A stretch of DNA of 64,000 bases from Kingdonia uniflora (GCA_014058105.1 JACGCM010002671.1:1054001-1118000); one strand, 5' to 3'; counted from the stretch's first letter, positions 33,584 through 45,335 are shown. Made by a program: numbers and translations. Notes: generated by a model not told the origin, from the letters alone.

Positions 33584-34107
33584 TGTAATAGCCTAGTTTC
33601 AGGATCTGGACTTAGCCTTTACACCAAATGTATTCAGAATGTTCAAGAACAATAGACAATAAACGACAAGATGATTTAGCGTGGAAAACATTTGAATAGG
33701 TTAAAAACCACGGCCTCTCCAGAGGATTTCAAGAAAGTGATGATCTTATTGAGATTGCTAGTCTATTACAATGAGCGTTCTGAGAATATAGGGTGATAAA
33801 GTAAGAACTCTTATATGGTAAATGTTTCGTCCTTCATCTGCAGTTCTCCAGACCTCTTTATAGGTCCCCTAATAATACCATTTGACGACCATAAAGTCCC
33901 TTAATGATGGACGTTATAAAGTATGTATGAGATATCCTTTGACCAGATTATGTAACGTGCCAACCTTTGTTGCTGTACAATGGCTCTATTATTGATTGTA
34001 TGCTTTGCGCAGTTCGAACTGTTGGTGTAGTGGCCAAAAGTGATGTCTCAAACAGAGGAAAGTTTGGTTATGACTTTAGTAGTACTTCCTGTATGCTGAT
34101 GAGATCG
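33584..34107 (-). repeat. 3' LTR of element 3, distal part, left of element 4
   Basis: This aligns along its length with 49896-50420. It ends at 'gatgagatcg', where element 4 begins; GATCG (34103-34107) is the duplicated target. Confidence 0.9.
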
Positions 34108-34385
34108 TAATCTAGAATACGATTGAGAAACTCTAGTTAGCTAAAAAAGTATGAAGACAACAATTGATTGGGAAAAAATAAAGCTTCAATTGCTTAAAAA
34201 TGAAGTAATTACAATGAATCACTCCAAAACCCCAGGCTTCTTCCTTAGAACTCTTTAAAAATCTAACATAACCTATCAATGCCTAGTCTTTCCCCTTTTT
34301 ATAAGGGTTACAAGTTCCTAGTTCTAATAGGAATGGGTTACAAGTTCCTAGTCCTAATAGGACTTGCATAGATCCTTTTGGATCA
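34108..34385 (-). repeat. 3' LTR of element 4
   Basis: This 278-bp LTR starts TAATCTAGAATACG and ends GATCCTTTTGGATCA. A pyrimidine tract, ggctccccccttaagg, follows it and is the purine tract on the element's strand. It is shorter than the other LTR because it has fewer copies of a 'ggttacaagttcctagt..aatagg' unit. Confidence 0.85.
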
Positions 34386-34490
34386 TGGCTCCCCCCTTAA
34401 GGAGCCTTACTGGAGATATGGGAATGCGGCCATGCCTAATTCCCTGTTGTACCACTTTGACTTACTAGGTAGTTGACCCTTCTTCCTGAC

Positions 34491-35196
34491 TCAGAATGAC
34501 TCAATACAACCACATGTCTTGCCTGGCAGCAACTTTCGGTGAAACACACTACTCCCCTTAGGATCATCATATCCTGTAATATATCCTGACGTAACAAAAG
34601 GCTGCATCTGCATAGAAACCAACATAGCGGAAGTAGTTGGTAATGGGGGTCGAGATAACCTATCAGCCAATTTGTTGTCCACTCCCTTCTTTTACTGTAA
34701 AATCAAGGGAAATTGTTGGAGATACGACAACCCCTTCATCTGGCGAGCTTGTTGTAGCTTGAACTGTGTAGCTAAAAAATGGAACGGTTTGTGATCAGTA
34801 TGTACTAAAACCTCTTCTTGCAACTTCCCCATATCAGTTTTTTGCTTATAAGACATTGCCATTGTGGACAACACTCTAGTCGATATACCTTCTTGGAACC
34901 GGTTGAACCAATAACACAAACTTGCCGCTCGCATTAACCAACCGCTTCACCTGAGTCACCGTTACTAAATTAGACGTAGTGACATGCTCCTTATAAGCAC
35001 TGATATGGAACTCCTTTCCCTCCATCACAAGACGATACTTGCAAGCTCTACGGTAATGAATCGTATATCGATCCCAAAGATAAGGGCTACCCAAGATGAC
35101 CTGACACACATCCAAGGGAACCACCTCATACGTCACCTCATCAATAAACCTTTCAGTGATCGTAAACTTGAATGTACACTGCTTCGTGATCATCAA
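34491..35196 (-). pseudogene. Protease to RNase H fusion remnant of element 4
   Basis: The protease part has 'VTYEVVPLDVCQVILGSPYL' (34876-35196). After 'KQKTDMGKLQEE' the sequence jumps directly to RNase H 'VLVHTDHKPFHFLATQFKLQ' (34692-34860), and later to 'LADRLSRPPLPTTSAMLVSM' (34491-34682). In element 5 about 1.17 kb of RT lies between these. The second jump, 'LLPGKTCG' to 'CIESF', removes about 1.25 kb of integrase. Confidence 0.85.
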
Positions 35197-35397
35197 ATCC
35201 GCATCTTTTTGAATTCACCCCAAACCATACGGCTTATGATGACCTGTAGTCGTCAAACCCATCTTCTTCACCAGTACCTCAGAAATCAAATTTTTCTGAC
35301 TACCCGGATCTATAATGGTTTCAACTAAACTCTGCTTCACCTAAATACTAACATGAAAAAGTTCTTCCCGACTCTCCTCCTCGGTAGCCAAAGTCCG

Positions 35398-36550
35398 TTA
35401 AAACATAAGAGTAAGCTTAGGATTTGGTTTATCTAAATCGGGGTGGTCAACAACCTCTGTGGCTAGTACATATCTCTCTTTTTTGCTCTTCTCCTCCTTC
35501 GGCCGAAGCTTCGGGTGAAGTTTCCAACAATAAGTGGAGATATGCCTACTCCCCTTACAATGATCAATGAAACTCCTTGGACGAAGGCCCCTCTCCTTTG
35601 GCCTCTCCCTTATGCTCATTTTGCCAACTAGACTTGTACCCCGACTTGCTCTTGTCGTCTTCTTTTTTATTCTTCAAGTACTTGCCTTCAATGGCAATTA
35701 CCTTTACAGTTGCGTATTCGATATTGGTCACAGTAAAGAGCTTCAACTCTCTCCTAATGGACTTCAAAAAAACCCCTGTATACTTCATGAACACCTCATA
35801 ATCGTCCACCTCAATGTCCAAAACCAAAGCTTGGTTATGAAATACCGTAGTGTATTCCTGTACGGATTGCTTAAACTTTTAGCACAAATTATGCCATTTA
35901 TACCATCTCTCTTGCTCATACCCAATCGGATAAAACTTCTTTCACACTAAAACCTTAAATGTTTTCTAATACAAATCTCCTACATCGTGGCGTTTCCAAT
36001 AAGATTCTCACCATGTGAGTGCATGACTTGCAAATTTCAACGTAACAAAACATATTTGCTGAGCATTGGAGTATTCATAAATGGAAAAATAAGTTTCTAA
36101 CCTATCTAACCAATCATCCAACTTCTCGGCATCGATCGAACCGTCGAATACCAGAATTTTAATCTTAAAATTGATACGAAGATTACGAGTAAGATTCGAT
36201 GGCTTACCAATACCCCATCGCTCTATGTCGAATTCGGCCTGACTAGAATCACTATCGATCTCTGCAAAATTGTTGTCTCCATCAACCTCCATAACCCCTT
36301 TCTTCTTCGAGTGGCCTCACCGTTTCACCGAAGCAGAATCCTTTGTGAGGTTTGTGAGACGCAATTGCTCTCCTAACTCCCATACAGTAAAAGTTTGGTT
36401 GGAAACTGTCGTTTCCATAGTCGTGAGTTAATCGTTGGAATCGCCCATCTCCAAATTGTCATTCTTCTTCGAATTAGGTTTGCGATGAATCGTCAATGGA
36501 CTCACTAGCTTCTCCTTCGTTTACTTGAGACGGTCACATGTAGAGACCAT
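35398..36550 (-). pseudogene. gag: gag of element 4
   Basis: The minus-strand start is near 36550 (ATGGTCTCTACATGTGACC, as in element 5). Parts include 'NLRINFKIKILVFDGSIDAE' with 'FVTLKFASHALTW' (36008-36292), and 'VDDYEVFMKYTGVFLKSIRR' with 'VKVIAIEGKYLKNKK' (35564-35827). A decayed zinc-knuckle region ('HCKGSRHISTYCWKLHPKLR') follows at about 35510-35560. Frameshifts separate them. Residue for residue this is the same gag as element 5, at lower integrity. Confidence 0.75.
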
Positions 36551-36599
36551 AAACCGCAATCAACCCCACGAGAATCACAACTGGAAAACTGATACCACT

Positions 36600-36962
36600 T
36601 AATCTACAATACGATTCTGAAGCTTTAGTTAGCTAAAAAAGTACGAAGAACACCAATTGATTGGGAAAAAATAAAGCTTCAATTGCTTAAAAGCGAAGTA
36701 ATTATAATAAATCACTCTAAAACCCTAGGCTTCATCCTTAGAACTCTCTCTAGATCTAACATAACCTATCAATGTCAAGCCTTGCCCCTTTTTATAAGGG
36801 TTACAAGTTCCTAATTCCAATAGGCCTGAGTAACAAGTTCCTAATCCCAATAGGACTTGCCTAGCCTTACCCCTTTTATAAGGGTTACAAGTTCCTAGTT
36901 ACAATAGGACTTGGTTACAAGTTCCTAGTCCAAATAGAACTTGCATAGATCCTCCTGGATTA
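36600..36962 (-). repeat. 5' LTR of element 4
   Basis: This 363-bp LTR starts TAATCTACAATACG and ends GATCCTCCTGGATTA. It has about three copies of the 'ggttacaagttcctag' unit near 36790-36930. Its first 150 bases match the end of the element 5 LTRs in reverse, so the two elements share R/U5 but not U3. Confidence 0.85.
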
Positions 36963-37178
36963 GATCGAGGATGAAGCTTGAGTCCAAAATACGAAATAAG
37001 CTATTACAAGATGGCTCTCAACCAATAGCATGAGTGTCGTCAGGGATGAGTGATGTTGGTTGAAAAAATCGTGTTGTATATGTTTTTGATTGTGCCACAT
37101 GCTCTGTTGTTGAGGTCAAAAGTTCATCTGTAGTTCGAAGATGAGGCATGAGTTCGAGATACGGAATAAGCCAATACA
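36963..37178 (-). repeat. 3' LTR of element 3, remaining part, right of element 4
   Basis: This resumes with the duplicated GATCG (36963-36967) and 'aggatgaagcttgagtcc', matching 50413-50630, and ends AAGCCAATACA. A pyrimidine tract, gccgccccctctta (37179-37192), follows. It is the purine tract of the minus-strand element and marks this as the 3' LTR. Confidence 0.9.
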
Positions 37179-37410
37179 GCCGCCCCCTCTTAGCCAACAG
37201 TACGATAATTATTGTAGGCGAGTGGTGTTGGTTGAGAAGTATCATTAAATGTTGTAGTTATATCTGAGGTCCATTTCCAATGTATATTCATGAATCTCTG
37301 TTGGTATCTATTGGGTTTCCTATAACCAATGACTGCAGTCAAATATTATTGCACGGGGAATCCTTTTGACGTTGGGAATTTGGAGAGTCCGCTTTGAATG
37401 TTGATCCGCG

Positions 37411-37418
37411 TATAAAAG
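37411..37418 (+). promoter_or_regulatory. TATA box upstream of the MVTTRTQ ORF, element 3
   Basis: TATAAAAG in 'gatccgcgtataaaagacac' lies 80 bp before the ATG at 37491 and on the same strand. It suggests that the region between the 3' LTR and the main opposite-strand gene also has its own promoter. Confidence 0.45.
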
Positions 37419-37490
37419 ACACTATGAGTTGAGTGGTAGAAGCAAAAACTTTGTCTCTGATCTTTGCCCTCTTTGTTTATTGTGGTAAAA

Positions 37491-37820
37491 ATGGTAACGA
37501 CTAGGACTCAGGCTCGAAAGTCTAAGATTCAAAGAAAGATAGAGGAATTGCGTATCAGACACTTTGGTTATCAACCGTTACATCTGCCTACTCAAATTTA
37601 TGTTTCTCCCACGTTTCATCGTATGTCCTATGAAGAAGTGATAAAGGCAGAGGATGACTACTTCCAAATGGTACGTTTCCATTACCTATTGACGTCTGAG
37701 GCAGAATGTCATAACGGTCTTTGGCTGCTGGCGGAGGAAGCTATTATAACTAAAGATGAAGCGGTAGGCGTTCGACCGAGGAGTCTCGTCGATATCCTGC
37801 TAATGAGTGGGTCTTGTTAA
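37491..37820 (+). CDS. Small ORF beginning MVTTRTQARKS, unknown function (element 3)
   Basis: There are 109 open codons from ATG 37491 to a stop at 37818-37820. The N-terminus is basic (MVTTRTQARKSKIQRKIEEL), followed by 'YEEVIKAEDDYFQMVRFHYL' and 'RPRSLVDILLMSGSC'. It lies between the 3' LTR and the opposite-strand gene of element 3. It shares the MV-x-x-R-S/T-Q start with 1535-1777 and 38423, which suggests duplicated small genes. No domain is recognised. The intact frame among decayed neighbours is notable. Confidence 0.5.
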   Translation: MVTTRTQARKSKIQRKIEELRIRHFGYQPLHLPTQIYVSPTFHRMSYEEVIKAEDDYFQMVRFHYLLTSEAECHNGLWLLAEEAIITKDEAVGVRPRSLVDILLMSGSC

Positions 37821-38422
37821 AGAAATAAGGCCTTTTGTCTGTCCCTAGTATGCGAGGAGGTGATGAGGATGCAGATGATCATTTTCTTCCATGGACCATA
37901 ACTCTTTGGCCAAGAAGAAGATCTTTCATCTGTGATGCCTTCTTCGGACATCCCTGCGTCTTGCAGCATGGGATCAAAGTTTGGAATCTGCTTTTTCTGT
38001 TGACTATTCGTGCCAAGAAAAGGATTTCGAGCTGATACTTGATATAAATTGAAGTAGTCTATAAAATCTCTGTACTCTGTTGTAAAGTATTTTGTAAGAG
38101 AAACTTTCAGACTGAATGAAATATTTGTGTTCTGTTATGATGATACTTTATTTCGAGCTTGTTTGTTAATATTTTGATGTACCCATATGAAATCGTAGGA
38201 TATGCGCTATGATATAGAAACAAAGAGTTGTCATACTTTTTCTGTAACTGATGTTGATCTTCTGTTGCTCCACAAATATTGGTCGAGTAATATATTTTCC
38301 TGCTAAATTAGTGTGGTAATATCTTCACAAATCTTTATGGTGGTTATACAATTAAGGATCGCGGCTGTAAGAGCTGCATCTTCTGCGGGGAAAATCATTC
38401 TTTGTAGATAGTGTGACTAACA

Positions 38423-38770
38423 ATGGTGAGAACTCGTTCTCAGTATGCATGACATGCTCAATATGCAGTAGACAATCGATTTCAGATCAAGGTTGCCGAA
38501 CTTTGTGAACGCTATTTTTGTCACTTGACTTATGATGCTGTACTTCTGGAATGACCATTGAATCTTGTCGGGCTAGATGATGAAGGCAGGCGTGCAGAGT
38601 AGGATCGCTTTGTTTGGTTCAATATTTTTTGTAAGTCTGCGTTGGATCCCAGGGAACGAGCACAGACTGTTCGACAGCTCGCATGTAATAAGATCGTGGA
38701 AGAGGATGTAAGAGCAACAAATAGAGAGATAATTCTTTGTGGTCAACCGAACCATCGGAGTTGCTTTAGA
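38423..38770 (+). pseudogene. Decayed homologue of the MVKARSQ ORF (element 3)
   Basis: It starts MVRTRSQYA and then a stop at 38450. The sequence continues to align with element 2 positions 1535-1840: 'KVAELCERYFCHLTYDAVLL', then 'RRAE*DRFVWFNIFC' and 'KIVEEDVRATNREI'. At least three stops interrupt it. It documents that the ORF was present in the common ancestor of elements 2 and 3. Confidence 0.5.
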
Positions 38771-39252
38771 TGTAACTGAGGAGGTCGTTGAGCTCGAAAC
38801 AAGGGAGTTCGTGATAAGTATTCTGCTTTTTGTTTTAGTATTTTGTGTTTGAATAAATATAAGAGGAAGGATCCTGATATAATAAAGTAATGGGATGTTT
38901 TGATCTGGTTGTATAAAGAATTCTGTTATATTGATTGAGTACTGATATTGCTTATGACAACTATTGGATTTTAACAATTGTAAGGATATCTTCAAATTTT
39001 TGAAAATTGATCTATTTTAGGAATGTTTGTACGATCATGGTAGAGTATAAGTAAGATGATTGGTCATTTTGGTACTGGACTGAGAAGAGGTGTAGAGTTG
39101 GTAATGGTAAATAATAGAGATAAACATGATGAGGGTAAACGTTATCACAAAAGCCATGATGATGTTGTAAAATGAAAAGACGTGCCTGTGGCAACAGTGG
39201 GGATGACTGACACGTGTCAGAAGGAGTCATCATTTCATAAACCGAGGGAGGG

Positions 39253-42200
39253 TATAAAGACTTGTCTCTCTCTTCCTCATAAATTTTCTACAGCTTCGGA
39301 GAGAGAAAAAAATAGTCCAAATATTATTGGTAAGGAGAGAAGGCGTTTGAGTGTTGATTGTGATTTAAGAAAGAGATCTTCATCGAGTGATTGAAGATTT
39401 TTGGAGAGGCGACGGGAACATTCATATTCGAGGAGACGTCTCGGTAAAGCAGTGGATTACTGTTCTGCAAGTACAGGTTGGTGATGGAAAAGTCTTATCT
39501 GTTTGATTTAAGAGTAATCTGTATTATGTAGTAATCTATAAACTTTAGTAATATGTATAGTTGGTTTTAGAATCTGGGGTTTTGGGGATTTTAAAAATAA
39601 ATATGAGCGAAGACCTACAATCTAGGAATTATGGTATACGCTTTGATCCTGTTAGATAGAGAAAGTACGTGTGTTGGAGAAGAAGAGAGAAATTTGAAAT
39701 GATTTGATTTGGGCTTTTTTGTTTTGGGAATTAGGAAAATAGACGTATTGACTGGGTAAAAGGTGGTTATGTTTGTATTATTTGTAATGTAGCGATAATG
39801 ATAAAATATGTCTCTGTATCTGTAGGTTCAGTATGCATTCTAAACCTAGTATTTTTGCTAGTAAATTTGTAGTCTTGTCTAATTCAGAGGAAACACAGTT
39901 TTTAGGGAGGAGGGATGAGCGTAGTATAATGGAAGAGATTGTTAACAATGTTGGGACGACCGTAGAGGTTGTTGAGCCCAGTAGAACTGATATGGTGAGG
40001 GAGGAAGGGAACGAGAGAGTCCTCATCACATACCCAGAGGGGGTAGATATAGGGAAAGAATACTTTAAAAATAAAAAGAAATGTCAAGGAGACTGGGAGA
40101 GTTACATGAAGGATCAGAGTCTCTGGTTCATAGCCTATGTCTCCAAAAAAGGGGGGGGGGCAATGTATTATCACATTCCATGTTTGGACAAGTGAAAAAA
40201 GGATAAAGGTATTAGTGAGGGGGTTAACCTCTCGTATTACAATGGGCTTGGGTTATCAAGCCCAAGTGGAGGCTTATATGTTTCTTAAATCAGGTCGTAT
40301 ACGGCCTTAGAATTTCACTGACCTACTTTCAAAAGGGGTTATAAATGCATTACAGTGTTATCCTGCTCAGTTAAATGGGAATGTGTATGAGATGATGAGG
40401 GTATGTGAGGCACTGAATGAGAAATAGAGGAAGGAAGGGGATGCGAAGCAATTCGTAGCTGAAGATGTTTTAAAGTTTTACAAGTTTAAGTATGTGGAGA
40501 GTCAGAGTAGTAGTTACCTGTATAGTGATTCGGCTAGGCCAAAGTTCTTTGATTTTGAATCTGCGGGTAGACCATGGAACGACCACCTTGTGTGGGTGGA
40601 GGGTAACTATTTACAAGTTCCAGATGATCCAGTGCTCGAGCTGAACCATATATATTATAATCCGTGTAAGTATTGTTGACCAACCATCGAATAGTCGATA
40701 ACAATGTTTGCATGCTATTTAACTGATGTTCTGTCCCTTTTTATTGGCAGAACCCAAGCCGTTGGCCACTCCGAATAAGGCCAGTCTGTTTGATTGTGTT
40801 GCTCGAGATCAAGGTGAGCTAGTATAGGTACTTAGTGAATTGGGTATCCGAAAACACAAAAGGGTAGATTCGGTAGCACCCAAAGTTCAACGTGCTCAGG
40901 AGAATTGAGCTATGGCTGAGGGAAAAGCTGTTAAGACCGTTGCTGATGTGCTTCATCCTCCACCTCTTGCACCTCTGACTACCAAACGCATTACTCGTAA
41001 GGGCCAAAAGTCAGTGCAGTAGAGTACCTCAGATGCTAGGGTTCTGCTAACAGAATAAGAGGTCACAAAGCCTACTACTGGTAGTGTGGAGGAAAAAGTT
41101 GAAGTGAGCGTGCCCACTCTTGGGGAGGCTACGATGAGTTTGTTGAAGAGAAAATGACATTTAGAGGAGGATAGTGACTGAACAAAACCTCTTGCTACGA
41201 CCAAGATGAAATAGTTGGAGAAGAAATACTGTCATATGGCCGGGACGAACTAGCAGTAGCCCGAGGATGAGTACCTAAAGTATACGTTCGCGGTAAGTGG
41301 TCAAAAATTTTGACTTGATATTACCTTCGAACTGAGTAAAAATGTTGAACTGACTTTTCCTTTATGTTTGTATTGGCAGCTCTCAACATTAATGAAGGGG
41401 ACAAGACAATGTCGGGACAAGAGGGGCTAAGAATTTGATACTCTGACGGCAAAGTTCGAGGCTCACTTAGCTCGTGTAAAAGAGCTTGAGGCTGACCTTC
41501 TATTGGAAAAGAGAGGAGGGCTTCAGATGCTACCACAGCTATAGAAAAGCTCAGTGATCTGTCAAAGCATGACAAGCTCATTATTGATGTAGTTGTTGTG
41601 GCCTTAGTGGAGAGAGACCACTTTATCAATTCGTACTATGTTTTTGGGTTGAGTACTGATAATGTGGAGCTGATCCGAAATGGTAGATATGCAGAAATAG
41701 AGTTCCCTGCTAAGGACGAGGAGGAAGAGCCAGTTCTTCCTCCAGGTAGTACAGAGCCAATCCGTACTATTGAGTAAACAGTAAACCCTCTGGTGCAACG
41801 TGCTAAAATAGTTTCCTCTCTGGGGAAGATACTAAAATCTCCTTCTGAGGTAGACATTAGCATGCACCTTTAAATGTTCTGTGGTATCTTATCATCTGTT
41901 TTTTAGCTCGCTTGATTTGGATGAGATAATACTCTGTATAATCTTATATTGTTTTCATTTTGAGTGATGTTTTTGAAATATGTTTTTCGTGAATGGTTGT
42001 ATTGAGACAAGATATATATAATCTGTATAGGAGATAAATCATTTGAGAAAAACAAACACCGAGTTGGAGAAGTCGTTGAGTAGAGTGAGGGACTCTGTGG
42101 CCCATATTCAATAGGTACTTAACAAAACTGAATATGAGATAAGGCAATTTAAGTTGAATTCAAAGAAAACATTTAAAGAGTTATATGATCTGCAATGTAA

Positions 42201-44625
42201 ATATGCTAAGATAAAAGTAGAGAGGGGCGGGGTGTTAAGAAAGGAAGAGGAAAGGGGGATATTAGTTTGAAAGCCAAAAGAATTGACTTGTTTTAACGAC
42301 GCAAGTGAGAAGGCGAGGTGTCAGAGTATGTTATTAGCTTTGACTTTGTATTTTGAGGTCAAAGTAGATAGTGAACGAGGGTTAGACAAAGCTTATATAG
42401 AGCTTTTGAGGGAGAGAAGTGTAGTTTCAGACCCCGCTAGAGTTATGTTTTTAGCTTAAGAAGCACGCAATTGTCATAGTTTAGGGCAAACAAATATTCA
42501 TCTCAAGCTGGTGTGTCTGTTATATGGGGCAATGTAAAACCTTTATCTGATGCGTTTGGGTTTATGTAGGATCAGAGAGCCATGAGAATTAGACTTTTCA
42601 GGGTAAGAAAAGAGCAAATAGAGGTCCAAAAGAAATTAGCGGTTGAATTAAGGGGGTTACAGGACGAGCTATCACAGCACGTGGAGCAAAAAATGTCTTT
42701 AGCAACGCGGCAGCCGAAAGAAGTAGCTGTTCGAATGAAGGTAGAGGCGGATGTGAGGGCTTTTGGTGTGTTACTAAAAATCACACGCCAGGGGTTGCAC
42801 AAAGCGTAAATGATACTGAAGGAGCACCTTTATCCATCGCGAGCAAAAGTCGTTGCTCAAATAGAGCATAGACGTCATATAGACAGTATTATTGAGTTTT
42901 ATGGGGGAGAACTATCTAGAGTAGAGAACAAATTTAGGAAGTTCGTGACGGGATGTGGGAAAGATTTTGAAGTGAAAAATGCCAAGTCATAAAACCTGTG
43001 GTTTACTGGAGGTGAAGGAGAAATTGTTGGTGAACAACCCATTCCTAGGTCGTGGGAGGAGTCATCAGAAGAGGAGGAGGTTGAGAATCTGATACCCTGA
43101 ACACGGCGTAAACAACCCCAACAGGAGTTTGTGACCTTTACCACGTCGGTAGATGTGCAAGTATTGAATAGGAAGATGGTGAGAGACAAACTACAGTTGT
43201 CTCATAGCCGGAAGAGTCACAAATAGAGTACTCTTGTCTTCTTGTAGCCAGTGCTTCATACTATTTGATGATAAATGTAATTTGTTTGTTGTTAGAACAA
43301 AATGACGTATCTGACTTACTCTGATACCACGTTCTTAATGTAATCTTATGAACTGTTATATGTACTCTATTGTTATGAAGAACTATTATAAATGTAATAT
43401 GTTGTGATAGGTGGAACTGGCTGCTATACAAAGTCAGTGCGACGTGTTATGTGCCAAGAATGAACAAATGAGTACTGAGCTAAAATCGAGTCAAGGTACC
43501 CGAAAAAGTGATGCCGAAGTAGAAGAAAAATTAAGGGTAGAGATGTTGGAAGAACAAAATATAGTAATCCTCCTGACTGATACTCTTAAAGAGAAAGAGG
43601 CAGTACTGGCTATCAATCTGAGAAAGATAGATAGTTTAGAAGAAGAGGTAAGAAAAAAGGGTATTAAAGTTGAAAGTAGCTCGGGACGAGCTAGTCAACA
43701 AAATGCTGAATTGATGTCTGCGCGAACGCAAATTATGGAACTGCTAGTCACGTTAGAGGGGGAAGGAAATATTGTGAAGGAGTTGCAGTTTCAAGCTAAT
43801 ATGCTCGAGGCGAAGATAAACGATGTTCGAGCTCGTGCTCGTAAATATGAAGTATTGTGGTTGGTTACTGGGATGATGGTAAAGAAAATGGAGGAGGTTT
43901 GTACCCAACAGAATGAAGTCATGAAAAAGGATTGGAACAAAATATGTGAGCCAGAGTGGATTGCGCAAATACGGCATCTGGATATCTTAGAATACCAGTC
44001 TAAAAATGACATAATTCAAAGTGGGAATACAAAGCTAGATAAGGATCTGTTGCAGTTGGTGGTAAGTTATGATGCAAAGAAGGTAGAATGCAAAGTTAAT
44101 GAATCGTCAATGTCTTTGATTGACCATATGGGCAAATTTATGACAGCGCTAGAATCTCGGAATTTGGATGTGTGTCGTGCAAAATGACGAGTGGACGATC
44201 CTTATGAGTGATTGGAAATCGTACTGAGGGAAGCACAAGAGAAGTTGAGCGAACTCCTTCTTAGTAAACAGGTTAAAAGTGAGGTGGGTGAAAGTCACGA
44301 GAGAGAGAGATGGTGGCAATAACCTCATTCTTTGTGGCAGAATTGAAGAGATTAAAAGCCAAAAGTAAGAGGGTGTATGATGGTTTGATTGCTCAAGGTG
44401 TAGAATGTGAAATGGAGGTAATCCGATCTTAATATTTACATCCCATGATTGCCAGAATCGGATCACTTAAACAAAGAATGGTTAGAGAGGGAAAGAAAAT
44501 TATTGTGGGGAAGCTGCCCAAATTCATGAGTCGGCGGTTAGCTGGAGGTGTTGTATGGGAGGCAGCTGGTCCTTCTAATGTGTGTAACATTTCAAATGAT
44601 AGCTCTAGTGAAGAGTGAGGAATGT
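39253..44625 (+). pseudogene. Opposite-strand gene of element 3 (Transposase_28-like region plus long coiled coils)
   Basis: A TATA box at 39253 precedes a first exon ending near 39475 (AGTACAG/GTTGGTG). The second exon (acceptor at 39825-39831) has 'HSKPSIFASKFVVLSNSEET' and 'YPEGVDIGKEY'. The core follows: 'LNGNVYEMMRVCEALNEK' and 'SARPKFFDFESAGRPW'. Introns match element 2: about 40670-40749 (to attggcag) and 41288-41380 (to attggcag). Downstream are coiled-coil pieces at 42582-42992 and a 258-codon stretch, 43411-44187. That stretch is almost all Glu/Lys/Leu-rich heptads and begins right after an AG acceptor. Stops break the whole. A structural role is plausible but unproven. Confidence 0.65.
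43411..44187 (+). CDS. Long coiled-coil exon of the element 3 opposite-strand gene
   Basis: This is the longest open frame in the opposite-strand genes: 258 codons with no stop, starting directly after 'gttgtgatag'. It therefore reads best as an exon rather than an ORF with its own start (its first codon is GTG). Repeated patterns such as 'LRKIDSLEEEVRKKG' and 'QFQANMLEAKINDVRARARK' indicate a parallel coiled coil. No catalytic motif is seen. Element 2 holds only fragments of the same region around 18880-19555. Confidence 0.55.
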   Translation: MELAAIQSQCDVLCAKNEQMSTELKSSQGTRKSDAEVEEKLRVEMLEEQNIVILLTDTLKEKEAVLAINLRKIDSLEEEVRKKGIKVESSSGRASQQNAELMSARTQIMELLVTLEGEGNIVKELQFQANMLEAKINDVRARARKYEVLWLVTGMMVKKMEEVCTQQNEVMKKDWNKICEPEWIAQIRHLDILEYQSKNDIIQSGNTKLDKDLLQLVVSYDAKKVECKVNESSMSLIDHMGKFMTALESRNLDVCRAK

Positions 44626-44759
44626 GATCATGTTGTATGTATACGAAACAAGAATAACGATATAGATGTATGAAACAATATTTAAGGATAAAATAGTTTA
44701 CTGTACTAACCGTGTAAGGTACCAACGATAATGTATGCAAGATAGCGTGATATATGATC

Positions 44760-45335
44760 GGGTTAGCCAAAGTGGTAAACAATCTGCGATGCATGTGATG
44801 ATTAGTTTGGCTTAAGTAACAAACGATCTGTACCGTATTTAGATGACTAGTTCGGCCGAAGCAATAAACAATTTGTAATGTTTCTGGATGATCAGTTTGG
44901 CCGAAGTAACAAACGATTTATAATGTATTTAAATGATCAGTTTGGCCGAAGCAACAAATGATCTATAATTATTTAGATGATCAGTTTGGCCGAAGCAACA
45001 AACGATCTGTAATATATTTAAATGATCAGTTTTTCCAAAGTAACACACGATTTGCAATGTATTTAGATGACTAGTTTGGCCTAAGCAACAAACGATCTAT
45101 AATTCATTAAGATGATCAGTTTGCCCGAAGCAACAAACAATATGTAATCTGTGTGAAGTACTTGTTGATATATTAGAAGAAGTATTGAAATATATGGCAA
45201 TTGAACACAAGTATTTCATTGGTATAAGATTGACGTACGGCAAATGTGTTAGATAAATCGGTTTGGCCAAAGTAATAAATGATCTATAATGTATTTAGAT
45301 GATCGATTTAGCCAAAGCAACAAATGATCAGTAAT
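44760..45335. repeat. Tandem array of 45-bp units (element 3)
   Basis: The unit core is 'atgatcagtttggccgaagc' followed by 'aacaaacgatctgtaatgta'. There are about eight units to 45145 and two more around 45255-45335 after a spacer. The 44-bp unit of element 2 aligns with it (ttgg..gaa..caa.aa.cga.ctg.aatgtatta), so the arrays share an ancestor while differing strongly in sequence. Confidence 0.85.

Larger units (their letters stand above)
34108..36962 (-). mobile_element. Element 4: deletion derivative of a chromovirus-like gypsy element, nested in element 3's LTR
   Basis: LTRs are at 34108-34385 and 36600-36962, with target duplication GATCG on both sides. The minus-strand primer site (36581-36597) reads TGGTATCAGTTTTCCAG. 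Internally it keeps gag, protease and part of RNase H. Compared with element 5, the whole RT (between 'MGKLQEE' and 'VLVHTDHKPF') and nearly all of integrase (between 'LLPGKTCG' and 'CIESF') are missing. At 2855 bp it could only have moved with enzymes supplied by a relative. Confidence 0.9.

Noticed and set aside
38573..38995. 140-codon minus-strand ORF
   Set aside because: It is antisense to the decayed MVRTRSQ region and has no domain-like pattern; it is a shadow frame.
40147..40162. A6G10 run as a regulated frameshift site
   Set aside because: A homopolymer in a decayed exon is expected to vary by slippage; nothing downstream supports programmed frameshifting.
44790..45145. CRISPR-like array
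   Set aside because: The units are head-to-tail tandem repeats without distinct spacers, in a plant retrotransposon.
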